Below, one piece after another: positions 20,601-27,627 of a DNA stretch of 43,235 nt. This DNA is from an uncultured Sphingomonadales bacterium. GTDB taxonomy: Bacteria > Pseudomonadota > Alphaproteobacteria > Sphingomonadales > Sphingomonadaceae. The DNA lies in NCBI GenBank assembly GCA_903834285.1, contig CAILIO010000163.1:1-43235 (forward strand). Direction: 5' to 3'. Positions within the stretch are counted from its first letter, which is position 1. Every line of letters starts with the position of its first letter. The position numbers and the translations under genes were made by a program. Under the pieces are notes generated by a model. That model was not told where the DNA came from and made no database searches. It was given only the letters and a program-made list of their open reading frames with translations.

Positions 20601-23600
20601 CGGACGGCGTGATGACCGCCATTCCTGAACTCGGGCCCGGGCCGGGCAACAAGCCCTATTACGCGGTCGTCGCCGGCCAGGAAGGCAACCTGCTCGAGCA
20701 TTACACCTCGTTCCTCTACCGCGTCGGCGGCAAGGCTAGCGGCGAGGCTGGCGTGGTTTCGCTGCGCGCGGGCGGCGTCCTCGATATCGCCGCCAGCATC
20801 AGCGACGGCTTCTTCACCTTCGCCGACAAGTCCGACCCGAACTGGATCAACTACCAGCTCGGTGGCGGTGAACGCTTTTACAATCCGGCGCTGCTGCTCT
20901 CGTGCGGTTCCACGCTCGATTGCAAGGCACTGGCAAGCTACGCCGATGTCTTCGCCGGAAAGACCTCGGCCAATACGGACAACACGCTCACTATCGCGCT
21001 GTCGCGGTTCTATCAGGGCGCCCAGGTCGGCAATGCCAGTGTCGTGGCCCCCTATATTGCGCGCAACAACGATGTTACTGCGACGGGCTATGCGATCGAC
21101 CCGAATACGGGCGAGTATGCCGGCGATGCCCTGGGCTTTGCGCAGCTCTTCCCGCTGCTCTCGGACGGGTCGGCGATTCGCTCTAGCAGTCTGCGGCTCA
21201 CAGCCGGCGCCGGCACGTCGGTCTCGGCCAATCCGCTCCATGTCGATCGCGCCACCGATGGCCGCGTCATTGTCGAGGGCGAGAAGACTTACGCGCTGAC
21301 CGCCTCGCCAGGCAGCGCACGGCTCGGCACATCGGTCAACCTGACACTCGCAGTTACGACCAGCGCGATCGGCGCGGGGCCGGTCTACACGCTTTCGGAC
21401 CTGCTGGGTCCGGACGGTGCGGGCAGCGCCCAAGCGGCGGCGCTTACCAAGGATACCTACACCACAATTTCCTGGGGCACCGGGGCGGTCGGAGCGGCGA
21501 GCGAACTCCGCACGGCTGCACAAGCCTATTTCACTGGCAGTAACAGCAGCTTTGTTCGCAACAAGGGCGGCGTGATCACCGGCGTCGCCGCGCCGCTTGC
21601 CGATATGCTCGGCTTCCTGACGCAGACGCAGACCCTGATCCTCAACGGGATCAAGACTGGCACCGGCGGCTATCCCATCGGCTTGCTCAAGGCACCCGCG
21701 ATCGGCAATTACGGCTCGCAGGTCGCCTATTCGCGCAGCCTCGTACGCACAGGGGATGGCAGCATCGATGTTGCCGCCGCGGGCAATATCGATCTGCGAA
21801 ATGGGCCTGATGCGTTCTATCGCACGGAAAAGGGCGTCGCCTCGGGCGTGTCGCGCTCGACCAATGCCCAGGTTGGCGGGACGGCGATCTACACTGCCGG
21901 CCACCGTGTCGCATCTTCGGCGCTCCTCGCCAATGTCGTGGGAACCAATGCGCTGATCAGCGTGCCGGTTGCCAGCCCCTATCAGACGATCGCGGCGCAG
22001 GATGCCGGCTTCATCCCCTCGCCGAAGGGGCTCGACGATCAGTCGGCCGTGTTCGCGACCGGTGGCGGCCGCGTCACGCTCGATGCCGGCGCCAGCATTC
22101 TGGGACGACGCGATGTCTGGGCCGAGGCTTACCTTGGCTCGGGCGCCGCGCTGAGCGCGACGAGCGTTTCAAGCTTCGACATTACCCAGATCGGCGACAG
22201 TTCGCAGCGCTGGCGGCCCGGCGTGGTCGGCCAGGATACCGAAATCGCTATTGCGCCCAAGTTCTTCACCAGCGGCGTGGGTGCGCTTGCCGGCGGAGAC
22301 GTGACACTGCGCGCAGGTGCCGATGTATCCGACCTGACGGTCGCGCTGGATTCGGCTGTCACGACGGCGGCGGCATCCACCGCAAATGGAACCTCGACGG
22401 CGCTTGTCCAGGTCAATCTGGGCAGCGGCGACCTTGCCGCGACCATCGGCGGGAACCTCGCCGCCGGTCAGTTCGACATTGCGACCGGGCATGGAATGAT
22501 CGCCGTCGGCGGCAGCGTGACGGCCTTTGGCGGGGAGCGGGACACGTCAACGAGCGACAGCGCACAGTACCTTCGCCTGCGCACGAGCGGCGGTGCCGTC
22601 ACGCTCAGCGCGCAAGGCAGCATCGCGCTGGCAGGCGTTTCCGCGCTCGGCGCGTGGCGCAGCGGGAACGCCCGCGGCAAGTACGATGCGGCGGGCTTCT
22701 TTACCCCCGAAGCTTCGTTCAGCGCGGTTTCCACAAGTGCCCTGAGCTATATCGGCAACCGACTCGACCAAAACGTGCCCTTCCAGATCGGTGCCGGCAA
22801 CGCGGGCATCTTCGCCGGCCATGTGCTGCCTCCATCGCTGTCGCTGGCGGCGCTGGAAGGCGATCTCACGATGCCGACGCTGCCGATGCTGCTCTACCCC
22901 GCGCCAGCGGGCAATCTGCAGCTGTTCAGTGCCGGCAACCTGTCCAACCTCGTCATCGCGATGAGCGACAGCGATCCGTCGCTGCTGCCCGGCGCGTTTT
23001 CCGCCGCCAAGCTGAACATCGATTCGCTGACTGCTTCGGGCGCGGGCAACGTTACCCCTCTGGCCGGGCTTGGTTTCGGCATTCCGGGCGTCGACATCAC
23101 GACCAGCGACGCCCTCCTGCGGCTCTACCACAACGAAGTGTCCACGCATGCCGGTGATCCGACCGCAGCGGAGATCTTCGCCGGCGGCGATATCGCGAAC
23201 TCGGTCATCAATCTTGCCAAGCAGGCGCGGATCGCGGCCGGGCGCGATATCGTAAACCTCTATTTCACCGGGCAAAACACGGCCGCTTCCAACACCACGA
23301 CGATCACTGCGGGGCGCGACATTCTCGGCACGACGACTTCGTCGGCCGCGACGAACCTGCCCTACATCGTCAGCAGCAACTATCTGCTCGGGGGGCCGGG
23401 CACGTTCGAGGTTCAGGCCGGGCGCAATATCGGCCCGTTCATAAACTCGGCGTCGATCGACAACATCAGCTACGCGGGCGGCATCCAGACCGTCGGCAAC
23501 GACGCCAACCCGTGGCTCGCGCCGGTGGGGGCCGACCTCACCGTGCTGTTCGGTGTCAGCAAGGGCATCAACTACGACGGCCTCTCAACGACCTACCTTG

Positions 23601-24922
23601 ATCCCGCTAATGCGGCGAAGCTCGATGGCGCGCTCTTCGTTCAGGTCACCGACTCGATCGGCAACGATCATCCTGACCGGACCCGGCCGATCTACGCCCC
23701 GATCCTCGCCAAATGGCTCCGCACGCATGCGCCCGACGCCTTTGCCACGATCTTCGGCTCGACGTCCTATCCCGACGACACGATCGGAAATGCCGCGCTG
23801 ACGACAGCGGCCTACGGCCGGATGGCGGACCTGTATTCTGCCTTCCAGGGGCTCGACCCGCTGCTTCGGCAAAGCTTCCTGATCAAGGATCTGTACTACA
23901 ACGAGCTGCAGAAGACGCCTTCGATCCAGGCGTACCGCGCCATCAACACGCTGTTCCCCGCATCTTATGGCTATACCGACAACCTCGCCGAGTTCACCAC
24001 CGACGCGGCGACGGTGAACGACGACCACCCGCTTGGCCAGCCGACCCGAAATCTGGCTAACGGACAACCGGTCAAGGCCGTGCAGGTCGTAACCGGCAGC
24101 GTCGACCTCCGCCTCGCGACGTTCGAGACCACGCGCGGCGGGGATATCACGATCGTTGGGCCGGGCGGCAACTTCATCGGCGGCTCGGTCGTGCGTACGT
24201 CCGAACAGGCGGCACGGCGCGTCAGCCGCTTCGGCGTTGGCCCAACCTCGAGCCTGACTTACGGCCAGTTGAACAATACCAACGTGCGCCGGATCGATAG
24301 CATCCCGATCGGTTATGAAGGCGTGCTGACCTTGCGCGGCGGGAAAATCTACAGCTTCACCGACGGCGATCTGCTGGTTAACCAGAGCCGCGTATTCTCT
24401 GTCGGCGGCGGCAATATCGTGCTGTTCTCGTCCAACGGCGACGTCAACGCCGGTCAGGGTCCGCGCAGCGCCTCCAACTTCCCGCCCGTCACCGTGCGCT
24501 TCAACCTCGATGGCTTTGCCGAAGTCGACAGCGCAGGGTCGGTTTCCGGCGCGGGTGTCGGCGCTTTCAAGCCGACCCCCGATACCCCGGCCTCGTCGGT
24601 CAGCCTGATCGCACCGGTCGGCACGGTCGACGCCGGCGACGCCGGTGTGCGTGCATCGGGCGACGTCGTCGTCATCGCGGCACGCGTGGCCAACGCCGAT
24701 GCGATCAGTTCGTCGGGCGGCTCGATCTCGGGCGTACCCTCGGGCACGCCCACCGCCGTGGCGACGCCGACAAGCGCGAATGCCGCGGTCGCGGCGCAGT
24801 CGGGCGGGCAGAACGGCAACAACAACACCGAGAAACGCTCGATCATCACCGTCGAAGTGCGCGGGTTTGCGGGCACCGACCCATGCGACGATCCCAACGA
24901 TCCGAAGTGCAAGGCGAACTGA
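11681..24922 (+). CDS. Giant TpsA: filamentous-haemagglutinin family exoprotein (4413 aa)
   Basis: Secreted or surface-bound beta-helical adhesin of two-partner secretion and the presumed cargo of the TpsB at 4423. A signal peptide ends at AHA (residue 40). The N-terminal haemagglutination-activity (TPS) domain follows, with the typical RALLSWNNFDV (W190) and LNGAGVLFGPNSQV (N244-S254) motifs; the latter stands where many TpsA proteins have NPNG. The body is a very long run of Gly/Ala/Ser/Thr-rich beta-helix repeats with few charged clusters. The C-terminal part from about residue 4140 (VDLRLATFETTRGGDITIVGPGG) matches the DUF3739-type end of this family, closing with KRSIITVEVRGFAG. It is one uninterrupted frame of 13.2 kb, with no frameshift. 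The start lies two bases after the preceding stop and has no Shine-Dalgarno, so coupling is likely. No toxin (CdiA-type) domain or immunity gene is seen. Confidence 0.95.
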   Translation: MVTMMTCRKARVPLPARALLGSVSAGALMLGLAMPQVAHAQLAQLRTNAGTVTVGTVSSSPSSGTLRSPAMQAAIARQQAMQDRAKALAGYVTTARSAALASIKTKPTDGISDKGLNPIAPVRAATLFVAAGASTTTIKANAVPDSVHAAKDATGLSTWEGASAPVQTTSSAGKVTVTIDQSQSRALLSWNNFDVSENTSLVFNQKQNGVAQKSWSVVNRVVDAKDPSVILGSIKADGTVLILNGAGVLFGPNSQVALHSLVASSLELGNFASGVSAVGQRQFFIASSIKDRNTAYLQNGLLLSGVSTYKSQFLSALLPSGLYDVTSKLPVPSTLEGDVMVYGGAQITADSGGMVLLAGPKVVNAGVINASDGQVSLQGGRLIGATTSTGAAGSVDPNVRGLIFSTQTPSAPTTPSDTQPDQGAVVNLGLISSRRGYLSLGAGVFGTVENTGLLSATTSVSRNGKISLLAGQVTLTGSDNLNQASGITITPDDNGETIPQGSPDSPPSFKTSQITVGARISSYLAADGSADVALLPSIFHMERNAFVYAPGARVIIGHDVNDGNFAINSAVLASVTIDEGAIIDVSGLKDISLAASRNTVTISPAKRNELRDTPNYRELSADGRFTLNGETLVVDPRLSGVRSDGVAWVGSPLLEAASARSQIPVTAAELLTKGGSISIDIGAVTASNNLDASTLGAIKIARGAVFDISGGWTAYKGGYLATTRLITSDGRIVEIANADPNDTYVGVADGFTTKQPRTGSSDTFGSALIAAGQYEAAYDEGRDAGALMVVASQISFGAKVLGEAYAGANQIASAIEPTASSSIAADPRRLQRDASQLPSGGLLRIGAFSGSSDIGLGQDIAVNRGGIGGGIATLALDAGMLSSAGLSALMLQTSGQVTLDAGLRGADTLTLADGGILEIDAGRSIALDADVRIAGGRIAARTYALSSTFVAGIATVGNPFRTDDDIALLYADVADAPRPFDLTVTGTLSTAGRWVNDFAQAAAPRGAAWINGGSISLTIAPRVFVALGASASSATRAVDLSGSLTIAGSALLDVSAGGYVSAQRRFRLDAAGGDIALLNETTYSTVIPVLADPADSAGGVVEGQGVSFTPLDATPTTVGVTPARVPAEQRSVVSFSASSLRGFGFSSGGKFTLISPDVVFGTATGNAQATRIGLDFLAQTGFGTLGVTTYHSRLISNLFDNGSTGISAFFDTTSFTVGRGETLDLTQVNLPTVLDSSAQQRLLTLASGGDIFSVLTPVVPAEAWYRKAANLQLGGLIELDVLQGGRITGAVQASIVTPKLFNAGSIVLHGGSIRQEARLPSALDATGIGLFDKAQGGSGFDAVFGAPDDQGHYRLDALNTAGLTNADGSVQTNNEIFTTPRFEHFLYFLGKLGTHDGVVLDKGSVTDLSGAVLYDPTAPLRSDGSQYRFGKLFAGGTLATAAAYEPQTDTNYALFQNPAYGFPAYPDPTSASPIPPPLLTHVAARTLVARPEATLDISGISATLDIAVSTTDYAPALQWSNGGTLALRGGGSFSGATIRANGGTAQATGGTLAWLRPVIQASDNGHGLNDVVFADGIERAGFSSLVAYGGLTLDGKFTLSLNKSLVVQSTPRLNENAVGANAAVSIAAIKGTDATISAPYIAFASRSGAVQSSTAAAGDASVRFSAGTSGIDILGGVLFGPSIASTRLDSLGDVRLIGIDDRNDTTQLPVLNGSLVSAGDLTFDAARVYTTTGSGNLQRILEGEAAGTSTATLAPYLISALGSSSITFLGDHINKATPLSAGSYLRITAKKVVQDGFLAAPLGRIEFGTSAAPIDSLEFGAGSVTTVSAGGQKIPYGTTTDLKEYFFTAGTSSPITVTPSGELRLTGNAITVQAGGLINGSGGGDIFAYEFVSGTGGSRDVLSRFNTDAFSSNDYDPATGIGYQFADHRQVYALVPAETAAKIAYYDPIYSADYAGGSSPTNLYGSEAGLAVTLDGGNGLAAGQYVLMPAHYALLPGAYRIVENTGTSAPAAGASQVQRDGSIVMGGTFSTAGTGLSESARRSFTIMSHDTLLTFSRLETTSGTKSIADAANAAGRAASRLPLDAARVVLAPLASLKVEGTFDMAPGTKGRGAEIDIIGRDILINHTGESSTGALVLSDSTLTSLNAASLLIGATRQENADDTTTLNVFANHITVGASTRLTVPEVIFAVGGRGARLNVVDGARVTAEGTLSDARAGDYLINSGTAVSAGFDQTGVGSVLRLSSGPERLLTRVGAVAAANTNRLASLNIGSATLTGASLLMETSRDFAVDDGAVLAASHIALIGDALGFGTAGGIGSKLEAKLAAADSLTLRSSGPITFRADTRHVFRDLTLDTPAIALAGYLIDKSTLTIVSDNLRLTNSSGKAATCSTIAGPLCGNTGNVLTIETGTLTLGSGTITPYSFDGGLELTATKGIYYSGKGTLDLGSASLSLVTPFIVDRAAVVDLTKASAAASDTITPAGNYTIPVTPDYTFATSGDVAITAPALAAGASAPTVTGIRAPGAHLIFGGAAAPVQSLTISGSQIAATAGVIDAQASGAITLSGAASLATAGFSRTFGDSTTSTTVSAGGGTVNLVSLGGNIVLSSTASISVDNGIGNAGRLNVLASRGAITFDAALNPGQTGTRLASLVFDAGLSAFDLDAFAVRYGTLFGGDLAIRSGKGNMRLASGHGLKSSSIALTADGGSLVIGGTLDTSGADISKLTAAQAARTRVNGGDIQLWGMDGVTIQAGALLDTHTAGYADTDSRQASAGDVTIGIGNTGGAITIADGAKLDLSATRTIAAKAAGRTGNRLLPRTVKDPDTLVSTTVYNFVEADKGGNLTLRAPVLGADDNKVDIRLRGQVSGAETVTVEAYKTYDLDAIGNSGLFSGVTSTPTAVLLDTTPDGFNLLSDVLKGADGTASIPWFIQHFGVSTVDGSSLAGMRLRPGVDLVSTADIALVTNWNLAAGKVDVAAAVADGVMTAIPELGPGPGNKPYYAVVAGQEGNLLEHYTSFLYRVGGKASGEAGVVSLRAGGVLDIAASISDGFFTFADKSDPNWINYQLGGGERFYNPALLLSCGSTLDCKALASYADVFAGKTSANTDNTLTIALSRFYQGAQVGNASVVAPYIARNNDVTATGYAIDPNTGEYAGDALGFAQLFPLLSDGSAIRSSSLRLTAGAGTSVSANPLHVDRATDGRVIVEGEKTYALTASPGSARLGTSVNLTLAVTTSAIGAGPVYTLSDLLGPDGAGSAQAAALTKDTYTTISWGTGAVGAASELRTAAQAYFTGSNSSFVRNKGGVITGVAAPLADMLGFLTQTQTLILNGIKTGTGGYPIGLLKAPAIGNYGSQVAYSRSLVRTGDGSIDVAAAGNIDLRNGPDAFYRTEKGVASGVSRSTNAQVGGTAIYTAGHRVASSALLANVVGTNALISVPVASPYQTIAAQDAGFIPSPKGLDDQSAVFATGGGRVTLDAGASILGRRDVWAEAYLGSGAALSATSVSSFDITQIGDSSQRWRPGVVGQDTEIAIAPKFFTSGVGALAGGDVTLRAGADVSDLTVALDSAVTTAAASTANGTSTALVQVNLGSGDLAATIGGNLAAGQFDIATGHGMIAVGGSVTAFGGERDTSTSDSAQYLRLRTSGGAVTLSAQGSIALAGVSALGAWRSGNARGKYDAAGFFTPEASFSAVSTSALSYIGNRLDQNVPFQIGAGNAGIFAGHVLPPSLSLAALEGDLTMPTLPMLLYPAPAGNLQLFSAGNLSNLVIAMSDSDPSLLPGAFSAAKLNIDSLTASGAGNVTPLAGLGFGIPGVDITTSDALLRLYHNEVSTHAGDPTAAEIFAGGDIANSVINLAKQARIAAGRDIVNLYFTGQNTAASNTTTITAGRDILGTTTSSAATNLPYIVSSNYLLGGPGTFEVQAGRNIGPFINSASIDNISYAGGIQTVGNDANPWLAPVGADLTVLFGVSKGINYDGLSTTYLDPANAAKLDGALFVQVTDSIGNDHPDRTRPIYAPILAKWLRTHAPDAFATIFGSTSYPDDTIGNAALTTAAYGRMADLYSAFQGLDPLLRQSFLIKDLYYNELQKTPSIQAYRAINTLFPASYGYTDNLAEFTTDAATVNDDHPLGQPTRNLANGQPVKAVQVVTGSVDLRLATFETTRGGDITIVGPGGNFIGGSVVRTSEQAARRVSRFGVGPTSSLTYGQLNNTNVRRIDSIPIGYEGVLTLRGGKIYSFTDGDLLVNQSRVFSVGGGNIVLFSSNGDVNAGQGPRSASNFPPVTVRFNLDGFAEVDSAGSVSGAGVGAFKPTPDTPASSVSLIAPVGTVDAGDAGVRASGDVVVIAARVANADAISSSGGSISGVPSGTPTAVATPTSANAAVAAQSGGQNGNNNTEKRSIITVEVRGFAGTDPCDDPNDPKCKAN

Positions 24923-24939
24923 CCGATTCTGAGACGTTC

Positions 24940-24974
24940 GATGACAAAAAGGATGAACTGTCATCAAAAGACAG
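24940..24974 (+). terminator. Possible weak terminator or competing hairpins after TpsA
   Basis: GATGACA (24940-24946) can pair with TGTCATC (24959-24965). Alternatively CTGTC (24958-24962) pairs with GACAG (24970-24974). Neither has a T-run, so termination here is uncertain. Confidence 0.3.
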
Positions 24975-25129
24975 TCAAATAGACGTAAATCTGTAATGCA
25001 CCCCGCATAGGACCAATCTGGTTTAAGGAGGCATACGGACTTCCCGACGGCGCAGCGACGCCAACGGTTGTCTGACGCCTGAATATACGTACGAACATCT
25101 TCACCGGGTTGGCCGTGCGGCCGGCGTAT

Positions 25130-25149
25130 CGCGGTTCGGTCGAACCGCG
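25130..25149 (+). promoter_or_regulatory. Hairpin before the glycosyltransferase gene
   Basis: CGCGGTTCG and CGAACCGCG form a 9-bp perfect inverted repeat with a two-base centre, about 30 bases before the TTG start. It could be a protein-binding palindrome or a leader hairpin; no T-run follows. Confidence 0.35.
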
Positions 25150-25180
25150 GCCGTGCGCGCAATGAAGTGCGAGAGAGGTC

Positions 25181-27616
25181 TTGTCAGCACGGCGTAGCAA
25201 AACCAGCAAGGAGGGGACGAAGCGCAAGGCGAAAGCCGGCGCGTCGATCAACGACGTCGAGCGCTTGCTGTGCTCCGCGGTGCCCGAGGGCCAACTCGAC
25301 GCGCTGCTCCCGCGCACGGGCAAGGCCTGGTCAAAAGAGCTGCCCGGGCTCGAAACGTTCACGCAATGGCCTGAAGGCAATCGGCCGACGCGCATCTGCA
25401 TCGCGACCGAACAAGTCATGGGGCCGGTGCGCAATGGTGGTATCGGCAATACCTACGGCGCGCTGGCGATCATGCTGGCGGAAGCTGGGTTCGACACGAC
25501 CGTGCTCTACTTGCGCGGCACCAAGGTCGAGACCGACACGATCGAACACTGGATCGAGTACTATGCGCAGCGCGGAGTAAAGCTGGTGCCGTGCCCCGAT
25601 TATGCGGAGGCGGAAGGCTTCGCCTCCAATGCCGATCGCTGGCTGTGCATTCCCTACAACATGATGCGCCACCTCATCGAGCATCCAATGGACGTCGTCC
25701 ACGTATCGGAATGGCGCGGCACGGCGTACCTCTCGCTGCTTGCAAAGCGGCAGGGGTTGGCGTTCCAGAACACACTGTTTCTGGTGAAGACCTCGTCCCC
25801 TTGGATGTGGAACCGTCTCTATGGTTCGCACACGCTCGAGCGAGCGGACGATCTCGTGAAGATCCATGCCGAGCGGCGCAGCGTCGAGATGGGGGATGTG
25901 GTCATCGGCGGCAGCCTGCATCTGCTGCGCTGGATGGCGAGCCAGGGCTATGCGCTGCCCGAGGGGCGGTGTTTCGTGCAGCCCAACGTCGCCACCTTCG
26001 ACAAGCTCGAACCGCTGATGCACAGCCGCGGGCTGCCGCGCGGTAGCCGCACGCCGATCGACGAGATCGTGTTCTTCGGCCGGCTCGAAGCGCGCAAGGG
26101 CCTCTTCATTTTCTGCCAGGCGATCCGCCGACTGATCCGCAAGGGCGTGGCGCTGCCCAAGCGAATCACTTTCATGGGCAAGCCCGGCGGCCGGATGCCC
26201 TCGCATCCCGACTACGACGCGATAGACTTCATCCGCGAGGTCTCACACGGTTGGCCGGTCGAAATCCAGATTCTCTCCGACTTCCAGCAGTATGATGCGG
26301 TCAAGTACCTCCTCGACGGCGCGCGGTTGGCTGTCATGCCGTCGATCATCGAGAACAGCTCGATGGCGGTCTACGAAGCGGCGATCTGCGGCATCCCCTG
26401 CGTCGCCACCGACGTCGGCGGCAATTCCGAACTGATTGCGGCCGAAGACCACGCGGCGGTGCTGTGCAAGCCGCACCCGGTCTCGCTGGGCGACAAGCTT
26501 GAAGAAGTGCTGCGCCTTGGCGGCATGGTCCCGCGCCCCAGTTTCGACAACAAGGCCAACATCGCGACCTGGCAGCGCTTCCACCGCCAACTGGGTGGGC
26601 CACTGCGCGAGGAGCTGCTCGATCGGGTGCGCTCCGCAAACCCGCCTGCTGCAGTCCCCAAGGCCGCAGTCGGGATCTACTATACCGGCGATCAGGCCGC
26701 GCTCGAAGAGACGCTGGCGAGCCTTGCCCAGCAGGATGGCGCCCTCACCGAAGTGCTGGTCGCGATCGATGCCGAAGAGGCCGGCGCGCGCGAATCGGTC
26801 TCCGAAGTGCTGGCGCGCCATGCTTTCGCGTCACAGGTGGTGGACGCTTTCGATCTTGACGCGGGCGCGGCGTTCAACCGGCTGGCGAGCGCAGCCGATG
26901 CGGTGCGCATCCTGTTTTTGTGGGAAGGCGCGCGGCTCGCGCCCGGAGCGCTTTCCACACTGATCCGCTGCGCAGAGAGCGCGCAGGCGCAGGTGCTCAA
27001 CTACCTCTATCGCGAGCGCATCGAGACCGGCAGAAACGACCGGCCGGGAAAGCTGCGCGCGACGGTGATCAGCGGGCCGACCGACAGCTTTCTCTGGAAC
27101 GATCTCGTCGAAGTGCCGCTTATGGTGGACCGAGCCGCCTTCCTCGATCTCGGCGGATTTACCACCGATTACCGGGTTCTGGGCCACGAGAGCGAGTTCG
27201 TCGCCCGTGCGCAGCTGGCCGGGCTGGTGTGCCAGTCGGTTATGGCTGACCTCGGCACGATCCGGCCGCGCTCGCCCGCTTGGATGCAGCAGCGGGGCTA
27301 CGACCTTTCGGCGAGCAGCTTCCGCCTGATCCGGCCGATGCTCGCGTCCTCGCCGCTGGCAATGCGCGACTTGCTGCTGCTTTCGCGCGGCATGCACCTG
27401 CGCGTCGCTGCAGGCGAAGCCAGAGCGCGGGGCGGAGATGCCGGCGGGCCGGAGAACGTGCTCATCCGCATGATGGCCGGCATCGCCCGCAACAGCGCGC
27501 GCGGCGTGAAGCCGGGCGGGCAGGACGGCAAGCAAAGCAGCATCAAGGACAAGGCATCGCTTCCGCCAGGTGGAGCGACGCCCAAGGGGGCACCTGGTGT
27601 TCGCAAAACAGCGTGA
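25181..27616 (+). CDS. Two-domain glycosyltransferase (GT4-like plus GT2-like)
   Basis: Probable cytoplasmic glycan-assembly enzyme of 811 residues. The first half is a GT-B fold GT4-type domain: early GGIGNTYGALAIMLAEAG acceptor-side motif, EIVFFGRLEARKGL from residue 295, and MPSIIENSSMAVYEA with the E391/E399 EX7E pair that binds the donor nucleotide sugar. From about residue 495 a second GT-A/GT2-like domain begins (AAVGIYYTGDQAALEETLASLAQQDG...LVAIDAEE). The central DxD of that second domain is not obvious, so it may be non-catalytic. The start is TTG at 25181 with GAGAGAGG close upstream; the next in-frame ATG is far inside the fold. It opens the polysaccharide locus and overlaps the next frame (TGATG). 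Donor and acceptor sugars cannot be told from sequence. Confidence 0.85.
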   Translation: MSARRSKTSKEGTKRKAKAGASINDVERLLCSAVPEGQLDALLPRTGKAWSKELPGLETFTQWPEGNRPTRICIATEQVMGPVRNGGIGNTYGALAIMLAEAGFDTTVLYLRGTKVETDTIEHWIEYYAQRGVKLVPCPDYAEAEGFASNADRWLCIPYNMMRHLIEHPMDVVHVSEWRGTAYLSLLAKRQGLAFQNTLFLVKTSSPWMWNRLYGSHTLERADDLVKIHAERRSVEMGDVVIGGSLHLLRWMASQGYALPEGRCFVQPNVATFDKLEPLMHSRGLPRGSRTPIDEIVFFGRLEARKGLFIFCQAIRRLIRKGVALPKRITFMGKPGGRMPSHPDYDAIDFIREVSHGWPVEIQILSDFQQYDAVKYLLDGARLAVMPSIIENSSMAVYEAAICGIPCVATDVGGNSELIAAEDHAAVLCKPHPVSLGDKLEEVLRLGGMVPRPSFDNKANIATWQRFHRQLGGPLREELLDRVRSANPPAAVPKAAVGIYYTGDQAALEETLASLAQQDGALTEVLVAIDAEEAGARESVSEVLARHAFASQVVDAFDLDAGAAFNRLASAADAVRILFLWEGARLAPGALSTLIRCAESAQAQVLNYLYRERIETGRNDRPGKLRATVISGPTDSFLWNDLVEVPLMVDRAAFLDLGGFTTDYRVLGHESEFVARAQLAGLVCQSVMADLGTIRPRSPAWMQQRGYDLSASSFRLIRPMLASSPLAMRDLLLLSRGMHLRVAAGEARARGGDAGGPENVLIRMMAGIARNSARGVKPGGQDGKQSSIKDKASLPPGGATPKGAPGVRKTA

Positions 27617-27627
27617 TGGGGCGGTCG

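Larger units (their letters stand above)
24923..25180. other. Intergenic region between the TPS operon and the polysaccharide locus
   Basis: 258 bases without a convincing gene. It contains competing short inverted repeats after the TpsA stop and a hairpin shortly before the glycosyltransferase start, both listed separately. Its A/T-richer first 100 bases could hold a promoter, but none can be assigned. Confidence 0.55.

Noticed and set aside
11681..24922. Contact-dependent inhibition (CdiA) toxin
   Set aside because: There is no VENN-type motif, toxin tip or downstream immunity gene. The C-terminus matches the DUF3739-type ending instead.
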